DNA of 64,000 nt from positions 3,224,001 to 3,288,000 of the forward strand of contig NZ_CP162553.1 in assembly GCF_040939785.1 (NCBI RefSeq). The letters are read 5' to 3'. This document shows, in pieces, positions 17,799-26,537 of this stretch (positions within the stretch are counted from its first letter, which is position 1; each line of letters starts with the position of its first letter). Under the pieces are notes generated by a model. It was not told where the DNA came from, made no database searches, and saw only the letters and a program-made list of their open reading frames with translations. The stretch is from Bradyrhizobium lupini (GTDB lineage: Bacteria > Pseudomonadota > Alphaproteobacteria > Rhizobiales > Xanthobacteraceae). The position numbers and the translations under genes are program-made.

Positions 17799-18857
17799 CT
17801 AAGGCAGATTGTCCCGCATCACGATGTCGATCCTGATCTTCTCCTGTTCGCGCAAGATCGGCTCACCACGGGCGAGCGCGAGCAGCACACGTACGGCGGC
17901 GCGCGCTTCATGTCCGGGGTTCTGCGAAATCGCGGCATGCATCACGCCCTGCAGCAGCAGCCGACGCGTCAACGCGGTGAGGTCGTGTCCGACGAACACC
18001 GCCTGCTTGTCGCGACTGGCATCGCTCAACGCCTTTTCATTCAACGCGTTGGCGACGCCTTGCGTACCGGCGCCGACATTATAAAGACCCACGATGTCGG
18101 CATGCCGGCTCAACAGCCGCGTCAACACCTGCTCCGAACGCGCGTCCTCGTCGCGCCCTTCGAGCACCGGCAGCACGCTGAGGCCGGGGAATTCCGACGC
18201 CATCACCTGGTTGAAGCCAAAAATGCGCTCGGCATGATCGCGCAGGCCCTGCGAGCCCGCGACGATCGCGACCTTGCCGGACTTTTGTCCGACCAGCCGC
18301 CCGACCAGCGCGCCGGCAGTCCGCCCCGCAGCAATGTTGTCGATGCCGACATAATGGTGCCGGCGCGACGACGGCACGTCCGAGACCAGCGTCACGACCT
18401 TGGCGCCGGCATCGACGAGATCGTCGATCGCGGCGCGGACCCTGGGATGATCCAGCGCCACCACAGCGACACCGTCGTAATCATCCGCGAGCCCTTCCAG
18501 GGATGCCGCGAGCATGGACGGATCGAACACGTCGGTCGCGACGGTCTCGACGCCGAGGCGGCGGGACGACAACCAGCCCGACATCTCGCCGAGATAATCC
18601 TGGATCTGCTGCATGAACGGGTTCGGCCCCGACGGCATCACGAAGGCGAAACGGCGGGCGCGGCCGCGGGCGAGCTCGGCGGCGGCCACGTGCGGCTGGA
18701 ACGAATTGCGCTCGATCGCCTCCTTGACGCGCCGGACCGTATCCGGCCGCACGCCCGGCCGATTGTGCAGGACGCGGTCCACCGTCGCGAGGCTGACGCC
18801 GGCCTGGCGGGCGATGTCCTTCAGCGTCAGCGCGGTCGTGGTGAGCGTCTCGGCCAT
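17799..18857 (-). CDS. LacI-family transcriptional regulator
   Basis: The product is 352 residues. The N-terminal helix-turn-helix (LTLKDIARQAGVSLATVDRVLHNRPG split over residues about 11-36) is followed by the hinge helix region (AAAELARG). A periplasmic-binding-protein-like sensor domain runs to the end (FAFVMPSGPNPFMQQI, VGIDNIAAGRTAGALVGR). It lies directly upstream of xylBA and the transporter in the same direction, so it is the likely pentose-responsive repressor of the operon. It groups by look with LacI proteins that bind intact sugars. Confidence 0.9.
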   Translation of the reverse strand: MAETLTTTALTLKDIARQAGVSLATVDRVLHNRPGVRPDTVRRVKEAIERNSFQPHVAAAELARGRARRFAFVMPSGPNPFMQQIQDYLGEMSGWLSSRRLGVETVATDVFDPSMLAASLEGLADDYDGVAVVALDHPRVRAAIDDLVDAGAKVVTLVSDVPSSRRHHYVGIDNIAAGRTAGALVGRLVGQKSGKVAIVAGSQGLRDHAERIFGFNQVMASEFPGLSVLPVLEGRDEDARSEQVLTRLLSRHADIVGLYNVGAGTQGVANALNEKALSDASRDKQAVFVGHDLTALTRRLLLQGVMHAAISQNPGHEARAAVRVLLALARGEPILREQEKIRIDIVMRDNLP

Positions 18858-18899
18858 GGCTGAAGGCTAGCAGAGGTGTTTTGAGGTACGCAACTCATT

Positions 18900-19496
18900 T
18901 TGAGAGGCGGCAGCATTTTCCCGCAGCTCAGCCCAGGAACAGCCTTTCCCGTCCGCCGTTGCCGCCCTGTGCATAACGATATCACCCATGATCCGGGCGA
19001 GGGATTGAGCCCGACGCTCGAGCGCAACATCCAGGCTCTGGTCGAGCGCCGCCGCCGGGAGCAGCGCGCTGCCAAGGGTCAGGAAAAGCTTGCCGATGCG
19101 ATCACGGCGTTCACCGGCAGCATGGCGTTCGTCTATCTCCATGTCGCTGTGTTCGGCTTCTGGATCATCGCCAATCTGCATTGGCTGCCGGGAATCCCGG
19201 CCTGGGACGAGAGCTTCGTAGTGCTGGCGATGATTGCTTCGGTCGAGGCGATCTTCCTGTCGACATTCGTGCTGATCTCGCAGAACCGCATGAGTGCAGC
19301 AGCGGACAAGCGCGCCGATCTCGATCTCCAGATCAGCCTTCTCGCCGAGCACGAATTGACCAAGGTTGCCCGCCTCCTTACGCAGATCGCCGAGCGGCTC
19401 GATGTCCAGCCCGACTCGAAACGGGATCTGGAGGAGGCAAGCCGCGACATCGCCCCCGAGCGCGTGCTCGACAGGATCGAGGAGACGCGCTCCTGA
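18900..19496 (+). CDS. DUF1003 membrane protein
   Basis: This 198-residue inner-membrane protein has two hydrophobic helices (FTGSMAFVYLHVAVFGFWII at about residues 77-98, and VVLAMIASVEAIFLSTFVLI at about 113-134) joined by a short loop. The hydrophilic C-terminal region is probably coiled. The helix pair with the intervening Asn and Trp residues is typical of DUF1003 proteins. Their function is not established. The start is uncertain: ATG 18900 or GTG 18969 (VHNDITHDPGEG) both work. It ends one base before the stop of the opposing acetyltransferase gene. Confidence 0.8.
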   Translation: MRGGSIFPQLSPGTAFPVRRCRPVHNDITHDPGEGLSPTLERNIQALVERRRREQRAAKGQEKLADAITAFTGSMAFVYLHVAVFGFWIIANLHWLPGIPAWDESFVVLAMIASVEAIFLSTFVLISQNRMSAAADKRADLDLQISLLAEHELTKVARLLTQIAERLDVQPDSKRDLEEASRDIAPERVLDRIEETRS

Positions 19497-19497
19497 G

Positions 19498-19971
19498 CTA
19501 TCGGCTGGCCGACAGGTCGAGGGTCAGGAACAGGCTGTTGGGATCCTCGACATAGCCCTCGAACGGGCCGCAGAGGACAAAGCCATGCGCCCGGTAGAGC
19601 GCGAGCGCCGGCTTGAAATAGTCCCACGAGCCGGTCTCGAGGCTGAGCCGCGCCATGCCGCGCGCGCGGGCTTCTGTGATGATGTGGCGGAGCATCTCAC
19701 CGCCAAAGCCGCGCCGCCGCGTGGTCTGGAGCGTGTGCATCGACTTCACCTCGCCGTGCTCGGCTGACAGCGTCTTCAGCGCACCGACGGCGACCAGCGT
19801 CTCGCCGTCCCAGCCGGTCCAGAACGCGATGTCGGGCGCGCGCAGTCCGGAGAGATCGAGCGCATGGGCGCTGCCCGGCGCGGTCTGCGCCCGCGCCGCC
19901 GTGACGTGATGATCGAGCAGCGCGATGACGCGCGGATCAAAGGTGTCGCCGGTGCGGATCTGCATCGTCAC
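19498..19971 (-). CDS. GNAT-family N-acetyltransferase
   Basis: This 157-residue protein has the GNAT fold. The acetyl-CoA-binding loop appears as TTRRRGFGGEMLRHIITEA (motif A, about residues 84-102). The last motif, FKPALALYRAHGFVLCGPF, follows. It carries the YRxxGF-type element common in the family. The acceptor is unknown. It starts 4 bases after the stop of the XRE-cupin regulator and reads the same way, so the two probably form a bicistronic unit. Confidence 0.85.
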   Translation of the reverse strand: MTMQIRTGDTFDPRVIALLDHHVTAARAQTAPGSAHALDLSGLRAPDIAFWTGWDGETLVAVGALKTLSAEHGEVKSMHTLQTTRRRGFGGEMLRHIITEARARGMARLSLETGSWDYFKPALALYRAHGFVLCGPFEGYVEDPNSLFLTLDLSASR

Positions 19972-19975
19972 GGTC

Positions 19976-20557
19976 TCACATCTTGCCGTAGGACGCGCCG
20001 CGGCGCGTGATGATGACGTAGCGCGCGTCCTGTCTGGTCTCGTTCTCGAAGATCACCGCGCGCATCACATCGAAGTCGAGACAGTCGCCTTCGCGCAGGC
20101 GAACCGCCTTGGCGTCGATGTGCACGGCGATCGCGCCCTCCAGCATCAGGAGCTGCTGGGTGAAGGCATTGCGGCCCCAAGGGCTGTATGGCACCCGCGC
20201 ACCGGCCGGCAAATCGACGACGATGATCTCGATGCCGCTCGCCGCGTCCGTGGGCGACGCGTGACGGCGGCGATAGCCGCTGTCGGGATCGCGCCAGTGC
20301 GGCTGGTCGGCGAGCCGCACCAGCCGCTCCGGCGGCTTTTCGGCCAGCGCGACGACGTCGCTGAGCGACACGTCGAGCGCGGCGCAGAGTTTTCCCAGCA
20401 GCGCAGCCGTCGCGCTGCTCTGCGCCCGCTCCACCCGCCCGATCATCGCCCGGCTGACGCCGGAGCGGCCTGCGAGCTCATTCAGCGTCATGCCGGCCTG
20501 CGTCCGCAGCGTCTTCAAGCGACGACCGATCGCGCGATCGAGTTTCTGCTGGTCCAT
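19976..20557 (-). CDS. XRE-type regulator with C-terminal cupin domain
   Basis: The product is 193 residues. Residues about 8-65 form an HTH_XRE domain (RRLKTLRTQAGMTLNELAGR, then SGVSRAMIGRVERAQ), and residues about 110-185 form a cupin barrel (LPAGARVPYSPWG, LMLEGAIAVHI, LREGDCLDFD). Such regulators sense small ligands through the cupin and often control adjacent metabolic or acetyltransferase genes. I chose the ATG at 20557 (MDQQKLDRAIGRR). The open frame upstream to 20611 is not family-like. Confidence 0.87.
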   Translation of the reverse strand: MDQQKLDRAIGRRLKTLRTQAGMTLNELAGRSGVSRAMIGRVERAQSSATAALLGKLCAALDVSLSDVVALAEKPPERLVRLADQPHWRDPDSGYRRRHASPTDAASGIEIIVVDLPAGARVPYSPWGRNAFTQQLLMLEGAIAVHIDAKAVRLREGDCLDFDVMRAVIFENETRQDARYVIITRRGASYGKM

Positions 20558-20745
20558 TTTCTTTACAGGTCCTGGTCTCTGATCCGAACATTGCCGACAC
20601 GAGGACCGCACCCATCAGGGCCGCGAGAAGCTTAAGCTGGGCGATGCGTGCGTGCCGGAAGCGAGGGGCTAATATATTAGAAACTTTGCGGAGCCTATAG
20701 GGCCGACTAGGATAGACCCAACGACGATGACTGGGAGGCGGCGAC

Positions 20746-21738
20746 ATGGGCGAACCGACGCAGCGGACGATCAAGGCCAACGGCATCAGCCTCAACGTCG
20801 CCGAGCAGGGCAAGGGGCCGATGGTGCTGCTCTGCCACGGCTTTCCGGAAGGTTGGTACTCCTGGCGTCACCAACTCGAGGCGCTGGGGGCAGCCGGTTT
20901 CCATGCGGTCGCCCCTGACATGCGCGGCTACGGCAAGAGCGACCGGCCCGAAGCCATCGACCAGTACACGATCCTCCACATGGTCGGCGACCTCGTCGGC
21001 GTGCTCGACGCTTTCGAGGCGAAGGACGCCGTCATCGTCGGGCACGACTGGGGCGCGACGATCGCCTGGCACACGGCGCGCCTGCGGCCCGACCGCTTCC
21101 GCGCCGCCGCCATTCTTAGCGTGCCCTATCGACCACGCAGTCCGGTGCGGCCGACGAGCGTAATGCCACAGACGGCGGATGCGCAGTTCTATCAACTGTA
21201 TTTCCAGGAGCCGGGTGTCGCCGAAGCAGAATTCGAAAGGGATACGCGCGCAACGCTCGGCGCGATGCTCTATGGCGGTTCCGGCGAAGGCGCGGCGGTG
21301 ATCCGCGCCAATGCCGAGCGTCAAGGGCGGACCGCCGGTGTCGGTATGGTCTCTCGCAAGGACGGCATGCTGCCGAAGGTGCAGGTGCCGCTGCCGTCTT
21401 GGCTGAGCAGCGCGGACCTCGACTATTACGGCGCCGAATTTGCCCATAGTGGGTTTCGCGGACCGCTCAACTACTATCGCAACATCGATCGCAACTGCGA
21501 ACTGATGGGCGCCTTCGAGGGCGTCAAGGTGGTCGTGCCCTCGCTCTTCATCGCCGGCGACTACGACATGGTCATGGCCTTCCCGGGCGCCGCCGAGCAC
21601 GTTGCCAACATGAAGCAATGGGTGCCGCAATTGCGCGAGATCAAGATGCTACCGGGGTGCGGACACTGGACGCAACAGGAACGGCCGGCGGAGGTGAACG
21701 CGGCGGTCGTGGAATTTCTGCGGAGCCTGCCGAACTAA
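20746..21738 (+). CDS. Epoxide hydrolase-like alpha/beta hydrolase
   Basis: This 330-residue alpha/beta-fold enzyme has the oxyanion motif HGFPE at residues 31-35 and the nucleophile Asp101 in VGHDWGAT. Tyr-bearing cap-domain helices and a C-terminal acid/His pair (FIAGDYDMV, GCGHWTQQERP) are also present. An Asp nucleophile with HGFP is the pattern of soluble epoxide hydrolases and haloalkane-type relatives rather than esterases. The substrate is unknown. Its start has AGGCGGCGAC upstream. A tRNA gene lies immediately downstream on the other strand. Confidence 0.88.
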   Translation: MGEPTQRTIKANGISLNVAEQGKGPMVLLCHGFPEGWYSWRHQLEALGAAGFHAVAPDMRGYGKSDRPEAIDQYTILHMVGDLVGVLDAFEAKDAVIVGHDWGATIAWHTARLRPDRFRAAAILSVPYRPRSPVRPTSVMPQTADAQFYQLYFQEPGVAEAEFERDTRATLGAMLYGGSGEGAAVIRANAERQGRTAGVGMVSRKDGMLPKVQVPLPSWLSSADLDYYGAEFAHSGFRGPLNYYRNIDRNCELMGAFEGVKVVVPSLFIAGDYDMVMAFPGAAEHVANMKQWVPQLREIKMLPGCGHWTQQERPAEVNAAVVEFLRSLPN

Positions 21739-21742
21739 AGGA

Positions 21743-21816
21743 TGGAGCGGGCGAAGGGAATCGAACCCTCGTATGCAGCTTGGGAAGCTGCCGTTCTACC
21801 ATTGAACTACGCCCGC
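21743..21816 (-). tRNA. tRNA-Gly (anticodon CCC)
   Basis: The minus strand folds as a 74-base cloverleaf including an encoded CCA. The acceptor GCGGGCG pairs with CGCCCGC, and the D arm is GTTC/GAAC. The anticodon stem GCAGC/GCTGC surrounds TTCCCAA, with CCC as the anticodon. The T arm is GAGGG with loop TTCGATT and CCCTT. The discriminator is U, followed by CCA. Confidence 0.96.
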
Positions 21817-21988
21817 GGATGCGCAGCTTGCGCCCGCTCTGATTAGCCGAGACGGCGCATCTCGCCAAGCGCTTTGGCGCAGCCCGCCCGCCCCTTCTTA
21901 AGTTTCCGGTAAGATTTTGGGTGCGGCGGATTGTGGCGGTGTTATGGTCGCGGTCTGGGGAGAGCGTACGTTGCGTGGGGGCGTGTGT

Positions 21989-22564
21989 ATGGTGGGGCAT
22001 GGCTACGCGATATTCGACACGACCATAGGGCGCTGCGGCATCATCTGGAGCAGCACCGGGGTCGTCGCCGTGCAGCTGCCGGAGGCGCGGGAGATCGACA
22101 CCCGCCGCCGGATTTTCCAGATCCATCCCGAGGCACGCGAGCAGCGGCCTTCCGCGAACGCCGAGTTCGCGATCGAGGGCATCGTGAGCTTGCTGCAGGG
22201 CAGCGATGCTGATTTTTCCGAGGTCAGCCTGGACGCGAGCGGGGTGCCCGGCTTCAACCGGCGGGTCTACGAGGCGGCCTGCGCCATCCCGCGCGGGGAG
22301 ACGCGCACCTATCACGAGATCGCCAAGGCGCTGAGCGCCTCCGGCGCGGCGCATTCGGTGGCCCAGGCGATCGCGAAAAATCCCTACATGCTGATCGTGC
22401 CCTGTCACCGGGTGCTGGAGGCCGGCAATTACACCGACCGGCTCTCGCCCTATGGCGGCGTAATCTCCAAGCGGCGGCTGCTGTCGCTGGAGGGCACCCA
22501 TCCGATCGCCAGCAAGACGCTGTTCGACGTCCTGCTGCCCGTTGCTCCACCGAGACCCTCCACC
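21989..22564 (+). CDS. ogt: Methylated-DNA--protein-cysteine methyltransferase
   Basis: This 191-residue protein repairs O6-alkylguanine by irreversible transfer to its own Cys. The acceptor is Cys139 in NPYMLIVPCHRVLEAGN, the PCHR motif. The Arg-finger/helix-turn-helix region is RVYEAACAIPRGETRTYHEI (about residues 92-111). The N-terminal ribonuclease-like domain begins at MVGHGYAIFDTTIG. I chose the ATG at 21989. The same frame is open to 21917 but the added residues do not fit. The stop falls at the TAG near 22565. The AraC gene follows closely in the same direction. Confidence 0.88.
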
Positions 22565-22576
22565 TAGATAGGCGGG

Positions 22577-23416
22577 ATGGATGCAACAACGCTGCTGACC
22601 ACCCCCTCGATGACCGTCTCCGAGTTTCGCTGCGACGCGGGACCGGACGACAGCCCGTTTGCGGAGTGCCGCACCGGCCATTCCATCGCCTATGTCCGCG
22701 CCGGCAGCTTTGGCTGTCATTGCCGCGCCGGCTTCTTCGAGCTGGTGGCGGGCTCGATGCTGGTCGGCGCGCCAGGCGAGGAATACACCTGCACACATGA
22801 GCACGTCGCCGGCGACGTCTGCCTGTCCTTTTTCCTCAGCGAGGATCTGGTCGACGCGCTCGGCGGCCGGCGCGACGTCTGGCAGGTTGGCGCGACGCCA
22901 CCGCTGCCCGAGCTGATGGTGCTGGGCGAGCTCGCCCAGACGGCGGCAGATGGCAACAGCGACCTCGGTCTCGACGAGGTCGGGCAGATCCTCGCCGGTC
23001 GTTTCGTCGATGTCGTGTCGGGCAAGGCGCGCAAGCCGACGACACCGACGGCGCGTGATCGCCGCCGCGCCGTGGAAGCCGCGCTCTGGATAGACGCCAA
23101 CTCGCATGCCGAGGTCGACCTCGAACAGGCGGCGCGGCAAGCAGGCCTCAGCCCCTTCCACTTCCTGCGGCTGTTCTCCGCCGTGCTCGGCGTCACTCCG
23201 CATCAATATTTGGTGCGCTCGCGGCTGCGGCATGCGGCGCGGCTGCTGACTGACGATGACATCGCAGTCACCGACATCGCCTATGACGTCGGCTTCGGCG
23301 ATCTCTCCAACTTCGTCCGCACCTTTCACCGCGCCGCCGGCGTCTCGCCGACCAAGTTCCGCCAGGCCTCGAAGGGAGAGCGCAAGATTCTCCAAGAGCA
23401 GCTTGCCCTCAACTGA
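22577..23416 (+). CDS. AraC-family transcriptional regulator
   Basis: The product is 279 residues. Residues about 15-110 form a cupin-like sensor half with several Cys and His residues ([20 protein letters not shown]). Residues about 170-275 form the double helix-turn-helix AraC DNA-binding domain ([20 protein letters not shown] and [20 protein letters not shown]). It begins about 10 bases after the alkyl-transfer repair gene and may be co-transcribed with it. The ligand and targets are unknown. Confidence 0.9.
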   Translation: MDATTLLTTPSMTVSEFRCDAGPDDSPFAECRTGHSIAYVRAGSFGCHCRAGFFELVAGSMLVGAPGEEYTCTHEHVAGDVCLSFFLSEDLVDALGGRRDVWQVGATPPLPELMVLGELAQTAADGNSDLGLDEVGQILAGRFVDVVSGKARKPTTPTARDRRRAVEAALWIDANSHAEVDLEQAARQAGLSPFHFLRLFSAVLGVTPHQYLVRSRLRHAARLLTDDDIAVTDIAYDVGFGDLSNFVRTFHRAAGVSPTKFRQASKGERKILQEQLALN

Positions 23417-23460
23417 CTAGGTTCGTCTCCGGCGCGCGCCGATTGCGGCGCGCTTTGGCA

Positions 23461-23832
23461 ATGGAGACGACCATGTACGATCATATCGGATTGCGCGTTG
23501 CCGACCTCGACGCCGCCACGCGCTTCTACACCGCGGTGCTGGCGCCGCTCGGTTATGTCCTGTGCTCGAGTGGCGATGGTTATGCCGGCTTCGGGCCGAG
23601 GGGCGAGCCGGCGCTGTGGCTGCACCTGAACAAGGGGCGCAAAGCCGATGGCGTGCACATCGCGTTTCGCGCGGGGGATCATGACGCGGTCAAGGCATTC
23701 CACAGCGAGGGCTTGAAGAGCGGTGGCCGCGACAATGGCGGCGCCGGCCCGCGCAAGGATTACAGCCCGACTTACTACGCGTCGTTTTTGATCGATCCCG
23801 ATGGCAACAATGTTGAGGCGGTCTGTGTGTGA
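23461..23832 (+). CDS. VOC-family (glyoxalase-like) protein
   Basis: This 123-residue protein has the paired beta-alpha-beta-beta-beta modules of the vicinal-oxygen-chelate fold. The N-terminal metal ligand is in MYDHIGLRVADLDAATRFYT, with VHIAFRA in the middle and FLIDPDGNNVEAVC at the end, where Glu is the usual second metal ligand. Family members include glyoxalases, dioxygenases and resistance proteins, so the reaction is open. The start may be ATG 23461 or 23473. It follows the AraC gene by 44 bases in the same direction. Confidence 0.86.
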   Translation: METTMYDHIGLRVADLDAATRFYTAVLAPLGYVLCSSGDGYAGFGPRGEPALWLHLNKGRKADGVHIAFRAGDHDAVKAFHSEGLKSGGRDNGGAGPRKDYSPTYYASFLIDPDGNNVEAVCV

Positions 23833-23858
23833 ACGCGGCAGCCCTCACCACACACACG

Positions 23859-23966
23859 CTGTCATGCCCCGGCTTGACCGGGGCATCCAGTACGCCGCAG
23901 CTTCTCGATTCTATCACAGCGGCCTCTGGGATACTGGATCGCCCGATCGAGTCGGGCGATGACAGC
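23859..23966. repeat. Intergenic paired palindromic repeat, 108 bp (family A)
   Basis: The element runs from GCTGTCATG to GATGACAGC and holds two hairpins, CCCCGGCTTGACCGGGG and CGCCCGATCGAGTCGGGCG. The hairpins are separated by about 55 bases that include CCAGTACGCCGC and ATACTGGAT. A copy of the same length in the opposite orientation is at 28173-28280. Confidence 0.8.
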
Positions 23967-24014
23967 TGAGATGACGGCGCTATCGCTAGCCTCTCAACAT
24001 CAAAGGACTCAACC

Positions 24015-24416
24015 ATGGCCTCCATCCACAACGACATTCCCCTCAACGCCCCAGCGCGCGACGTCTGGGACGCGGTGCGCGATTTCGGCGCGCTGCATCG
24101 GCGGTTGGCGCCGGGCTTCGTCACGGCCTGCACGCTCGACGGCGACACGCGCATCGTCACCTTCGCCAACGGATCGGTGGCGCGCGAGGTGCTGGTCGAT
24201 TGCGACGATGCGCGGCAGCGGCTGGTCTACGCGATCAACAACGAGCGGCTGAAGCATTACAGCGCCTCGGTGCAGGTGATCGCCGAGGGCGAGGCGAGAT
24301 GCCGCCTGGTCTGGATCATCGACATGCTGCCGAACGAGCTCGCGCCCTATGTGCAGGGACAGACCAAGGACGCCGTCGCCGCCATACACCGCGCGTTTCC
24401 GGCCGCAGCTGCGTGA
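24015..24416 (+). CDS. SRPBCC-family protein
   Basis: This 133-residue protein has a START/Bet v1-like helix-grip fold. It starts with MASIHNDIPLNAPARDVWDAV, the usual first strand and helix, and ends with a long C-terminal helix. The middle shows the expected strands (RIVTFANGSVAREVLVDCDD, ARCRLVWIIDML). Such proteins bind lipids or aromatic ligands in a central cavity. The ligand is unknown. It follows a family A repeat. Confidence 0.84.
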   Translation: MASIHNDIPLNAPARDVWDAVRDFGALHRRLAPGFVTACTLDGDTRIVTFANGSVAREVLVDCDDARQRLVYAINNERLKHYSASVQVIAEGEARCRLVWIIDMLPNELAPYVQGQTKDAVAAIHRAFPAAAA

Positions 24417-24545
24417 TCTTTCTCACAGAGCCCAGCCCTCGTCCGCAATAACGATGGCGCCGTGCGTCCGGTTGGCTCCGCTCTCCCGGCGGCGCCACGC
24501 ACGCGAGGAGCAGGCCATGAGAGGTGCGGACGCGGCGAGGACATA

Positions 24546-24932
24546 ATGACCCAGATGGCGCCGATGCTCGAGATGATGAAGGCCAAGATGGGCAAGCGCC
24601 GCTTCGGCATGATGATGCAGACCATGGGCCCGATGATGAGCCGCATGATGGAGAATGGCGGTGGTGGTCTTGGCATGATGGGCGGCGGTGGCATTGGCGG
24701 CCTCGGCGCTGGCAACCTCGGCGGCGGTTTCGGCGCGCCCAATTACGGCGGCTACGCGCCGATGGGTGGAGGCGGCACCATGCCGGCCGGAATGGGCGGC
24801 ATCGGCGGCGGCGATATCATGGGCATGCTCGGCGGCGCCGGTGGCGGCGACATGATGGCGATGATTCCGCAACTCATGCGGCTCGCCAATGTCGGCGGTG
24901 GTGGCGGCCATCGCCGCCACAGGCACCGCTAG
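24546..24932 (+). CDS. Met/Gly-rich low-complexity protein
   Basis: This 128-residue protein contains about 25 Met, 14 of them within the first 37 residues (MTQMAPMLEMMKAKMG; MMMQTMGPMMSRMM). A Gly-rich middle with repeats such as GGGGIGGLGAG follows, and the tail ends HRRHRHR. There is no signal peptide or clear fold. Met clusters and His tails can bind soft metals such as copper, but this is inference only. I chose the ATG at 24546 because GAGGA lies just upstream. The gene overlaps the 3' end of the opposing MATE gene by four bases. Confidence 0.65.
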   Translation: MTQMAPMLEMMKAKMGKRRFGMMMQTMGPMMSRMMENGGGGLGMMGGGGIGGLGAGNLGGGFGAPNYGGYAPMGGGGTMPAGMGGIGGGDIMGMLGGAGGGDMMAMIPQLMRLANVGGGGGHRRHRHR

Positions 24933-26389
24933 TCCGCGGCGGCCGACAGAGCCGGCCTGATCGCAGGTTTGGTTTGGCGCGGTCCCCAGCGTGTCAGCAC
25001 CACGCTGGAGCACGAGAGCAGGCCGAGCAGGACCATCGAGCTCGCCGCCAGCCAGAAGAAGCTTTGCGCGGTGGCATCATGCGTCGACAGCCACCAGCCG
25101 ACAGCCGAGATGTAGATCAGCCGCGCGGTCTGCGCCAGCACCGGGCCGATCACCTTCGCAGCGCCCTGCGACGAGAAATACATCGTCGAGGCGAGGCCGA
25201 TGAAGGCGTAGAACGGCGCGACCGTCGACAAATATTCATGGCTGGTAGCGCGCACGATCGCGCTGTCGGTGAAGATGTTGACCCAGAGATCGGGGAAGGC
25301 CGCAACCAGGCACGCCGGTGCACCGACGGCGACGAAGGCGCTCGCCGCTGCGATCCAGGCGATGCGCCGGGCGCGGGCGATGCGGCCGGCGCCGACCGCC
25401 ATGCCGATCATCGGCACCGAGGCGATGCCGAACGAGAACGCGATCGAGGTCAGCAGGAATTCCAGCCGCGCACCGATGCCGTAGCCGGCCAGGATCGCGG
25501 TGCCGAATTTCGCAAGCATGTGAGTGAAGATCGAGATCGTCAGCACCGATTGCAGCGGCGAGAAGCAGGCGATGGCGCCCACTTTGAGGATGTCGAAAAA
25601 CATCGCCCATTGGATGCGAAGTCCGCGCAGCTTCGGCGTCACGCGGGCGCGGCCGGAGAACAGGTACCAGCCCATCACGCCGATATTCATGCAATAGGCA
25701 ATCAGCGCGCCGGCGGCGACGCCGCGCATGCCGAATTGCGGCACCGGACCGAGGCCGAGGCCAAGCGTGCCACCGAGCACGATCTGCCAGGCCGCGGAAT
25801 TGAGGATCAACAGCGACGGCAGCTTCATGTTGCCGGTGCCGCGCAGGACGCCGGCCATGGTGTTGAGCAGCCAGGGCAGCACGGCGCCGCCGAAAAACAC
25901 CTGGGTGTAGGCGATCGCATGCGTCAGCACGTCGCCGCGGCCGCCGAGCATCTCAAGCACCTTGGGCCCGAAGATCAGCATGCCCAGCATGAAGACGAGG
26001 CCGAAGCTGATGCCGATCAGCAGCGCGTGCGCGGCGAGCGTCCCGGCACGCTCGCGATCGCCCGCGCCGAGCGCGCGCGCGATGGCGGAGGCCACCGCGC
26101 CGCCCATCGCACCGCCTGACATGGTCATGGTCAGGATCACTGTCGGAAACACCAGCGCCATCGCGGCCAGCGCTTCCACGCCGAGCCGTCCGATATAGGA
26201 GGTCTCCGCAATTACCGTGCAAGTGCCGGCTGAGAGCGCGACCACGTTGGGCCAGGCCAGCCCGAGCAGCGTGCGCAGGATCGGCCCGTCCATCAGCGCG
26301 CTCCTCACGGGGCGCGGAGGCGGCGGCAGCGGACGCTCTTGTTCATCGACCGGGATTTCGGCGATGTCTGACATGTCCTCTCCGGGCAA
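24929..26389 (-). CDS. MATE-family efflux transporter
   Basis: This 486-residue inner-membrane protein has about twelve hydrophobic helices in two homologous halves. The MATE pattern is seen in ILRTLLGLAWPNVVALSAGT at the N terminus and in the second half around FGTAILAGYGIGARLEFLLT. Such transporters export cationic drugs or metabolites by Na+ or H+ antiport. Its substrate is unknown. The C terminus overlaps the Met/Gly-rich gene end to end on the opposite strand. Confidence 0.9.
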   Translation of the reverse strand: MPGEDMSDIAEIPVDEQERPLPPPPRPVRSALMDGPILRTLLGLAWPNVVALSAGTCTVIAETSYIGRLGVEALAAMALVFPTVILTMTMSGGAMGGAVASAIARALGAGDRERAGTLAAHALLIGISFGLVFMLGMLIFGPKVLEMLGGRGDVLTHAIAYTQVFFGGAVLPWLLNTMAGVLRGTGNMKLPSLLILNSAAWQIVLGGTLGLGLGPVPQFGMRGVAAGALIAYCMNIGVMGWYLFSGRARVTPKLRGLRIQWAMFFDILKVGAIACFSPLQSVLTISIFTHMLAKFGTAILAGYGIGARLEFLLTSIAFSFGIASVPMIGMAVGAGRIARARRIAWIAAASAFVAVGAPACLVAAFPDLWVNIFTDSAIVRATSHEYLSTVAPFYAFIGLASTMYFSSQGAAKVIGPVLAQTARLIYISAVGWWLSTHDATAQSFFWLAASSMVLLGLLSCSSVVLTRWGPRQTKPAIRPALSAAAD

Positions 26390-26537
26390 AGCGCCATTTC
26401 CGGCGCAGCAATGCTTGGGTGTGCCAATGAATTGGTTCGCGCCCAGGGCGCAACAAGAGGCTTGTTAGCACGACGCGCAGCGATTCCTCCTGCGCTAGGT
26501 GCAGGCGTGCCCTGCGGCAGCGCGGTGACGCCGTCGT

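Noticed and set aside
21743..21816. tRNA-Gly as an integration site for a mobile island
   Set aside because: No integrase, direct repeat of the tRNA end or foreign-looking block was found beside it.
24524..26119. A 531-codon plus-strand frame across the Met/Gly and MATE genes
   Set aside because: The sequence is low-complexity Arg/His/Gln with no fold, and lies over two better-supported genes.
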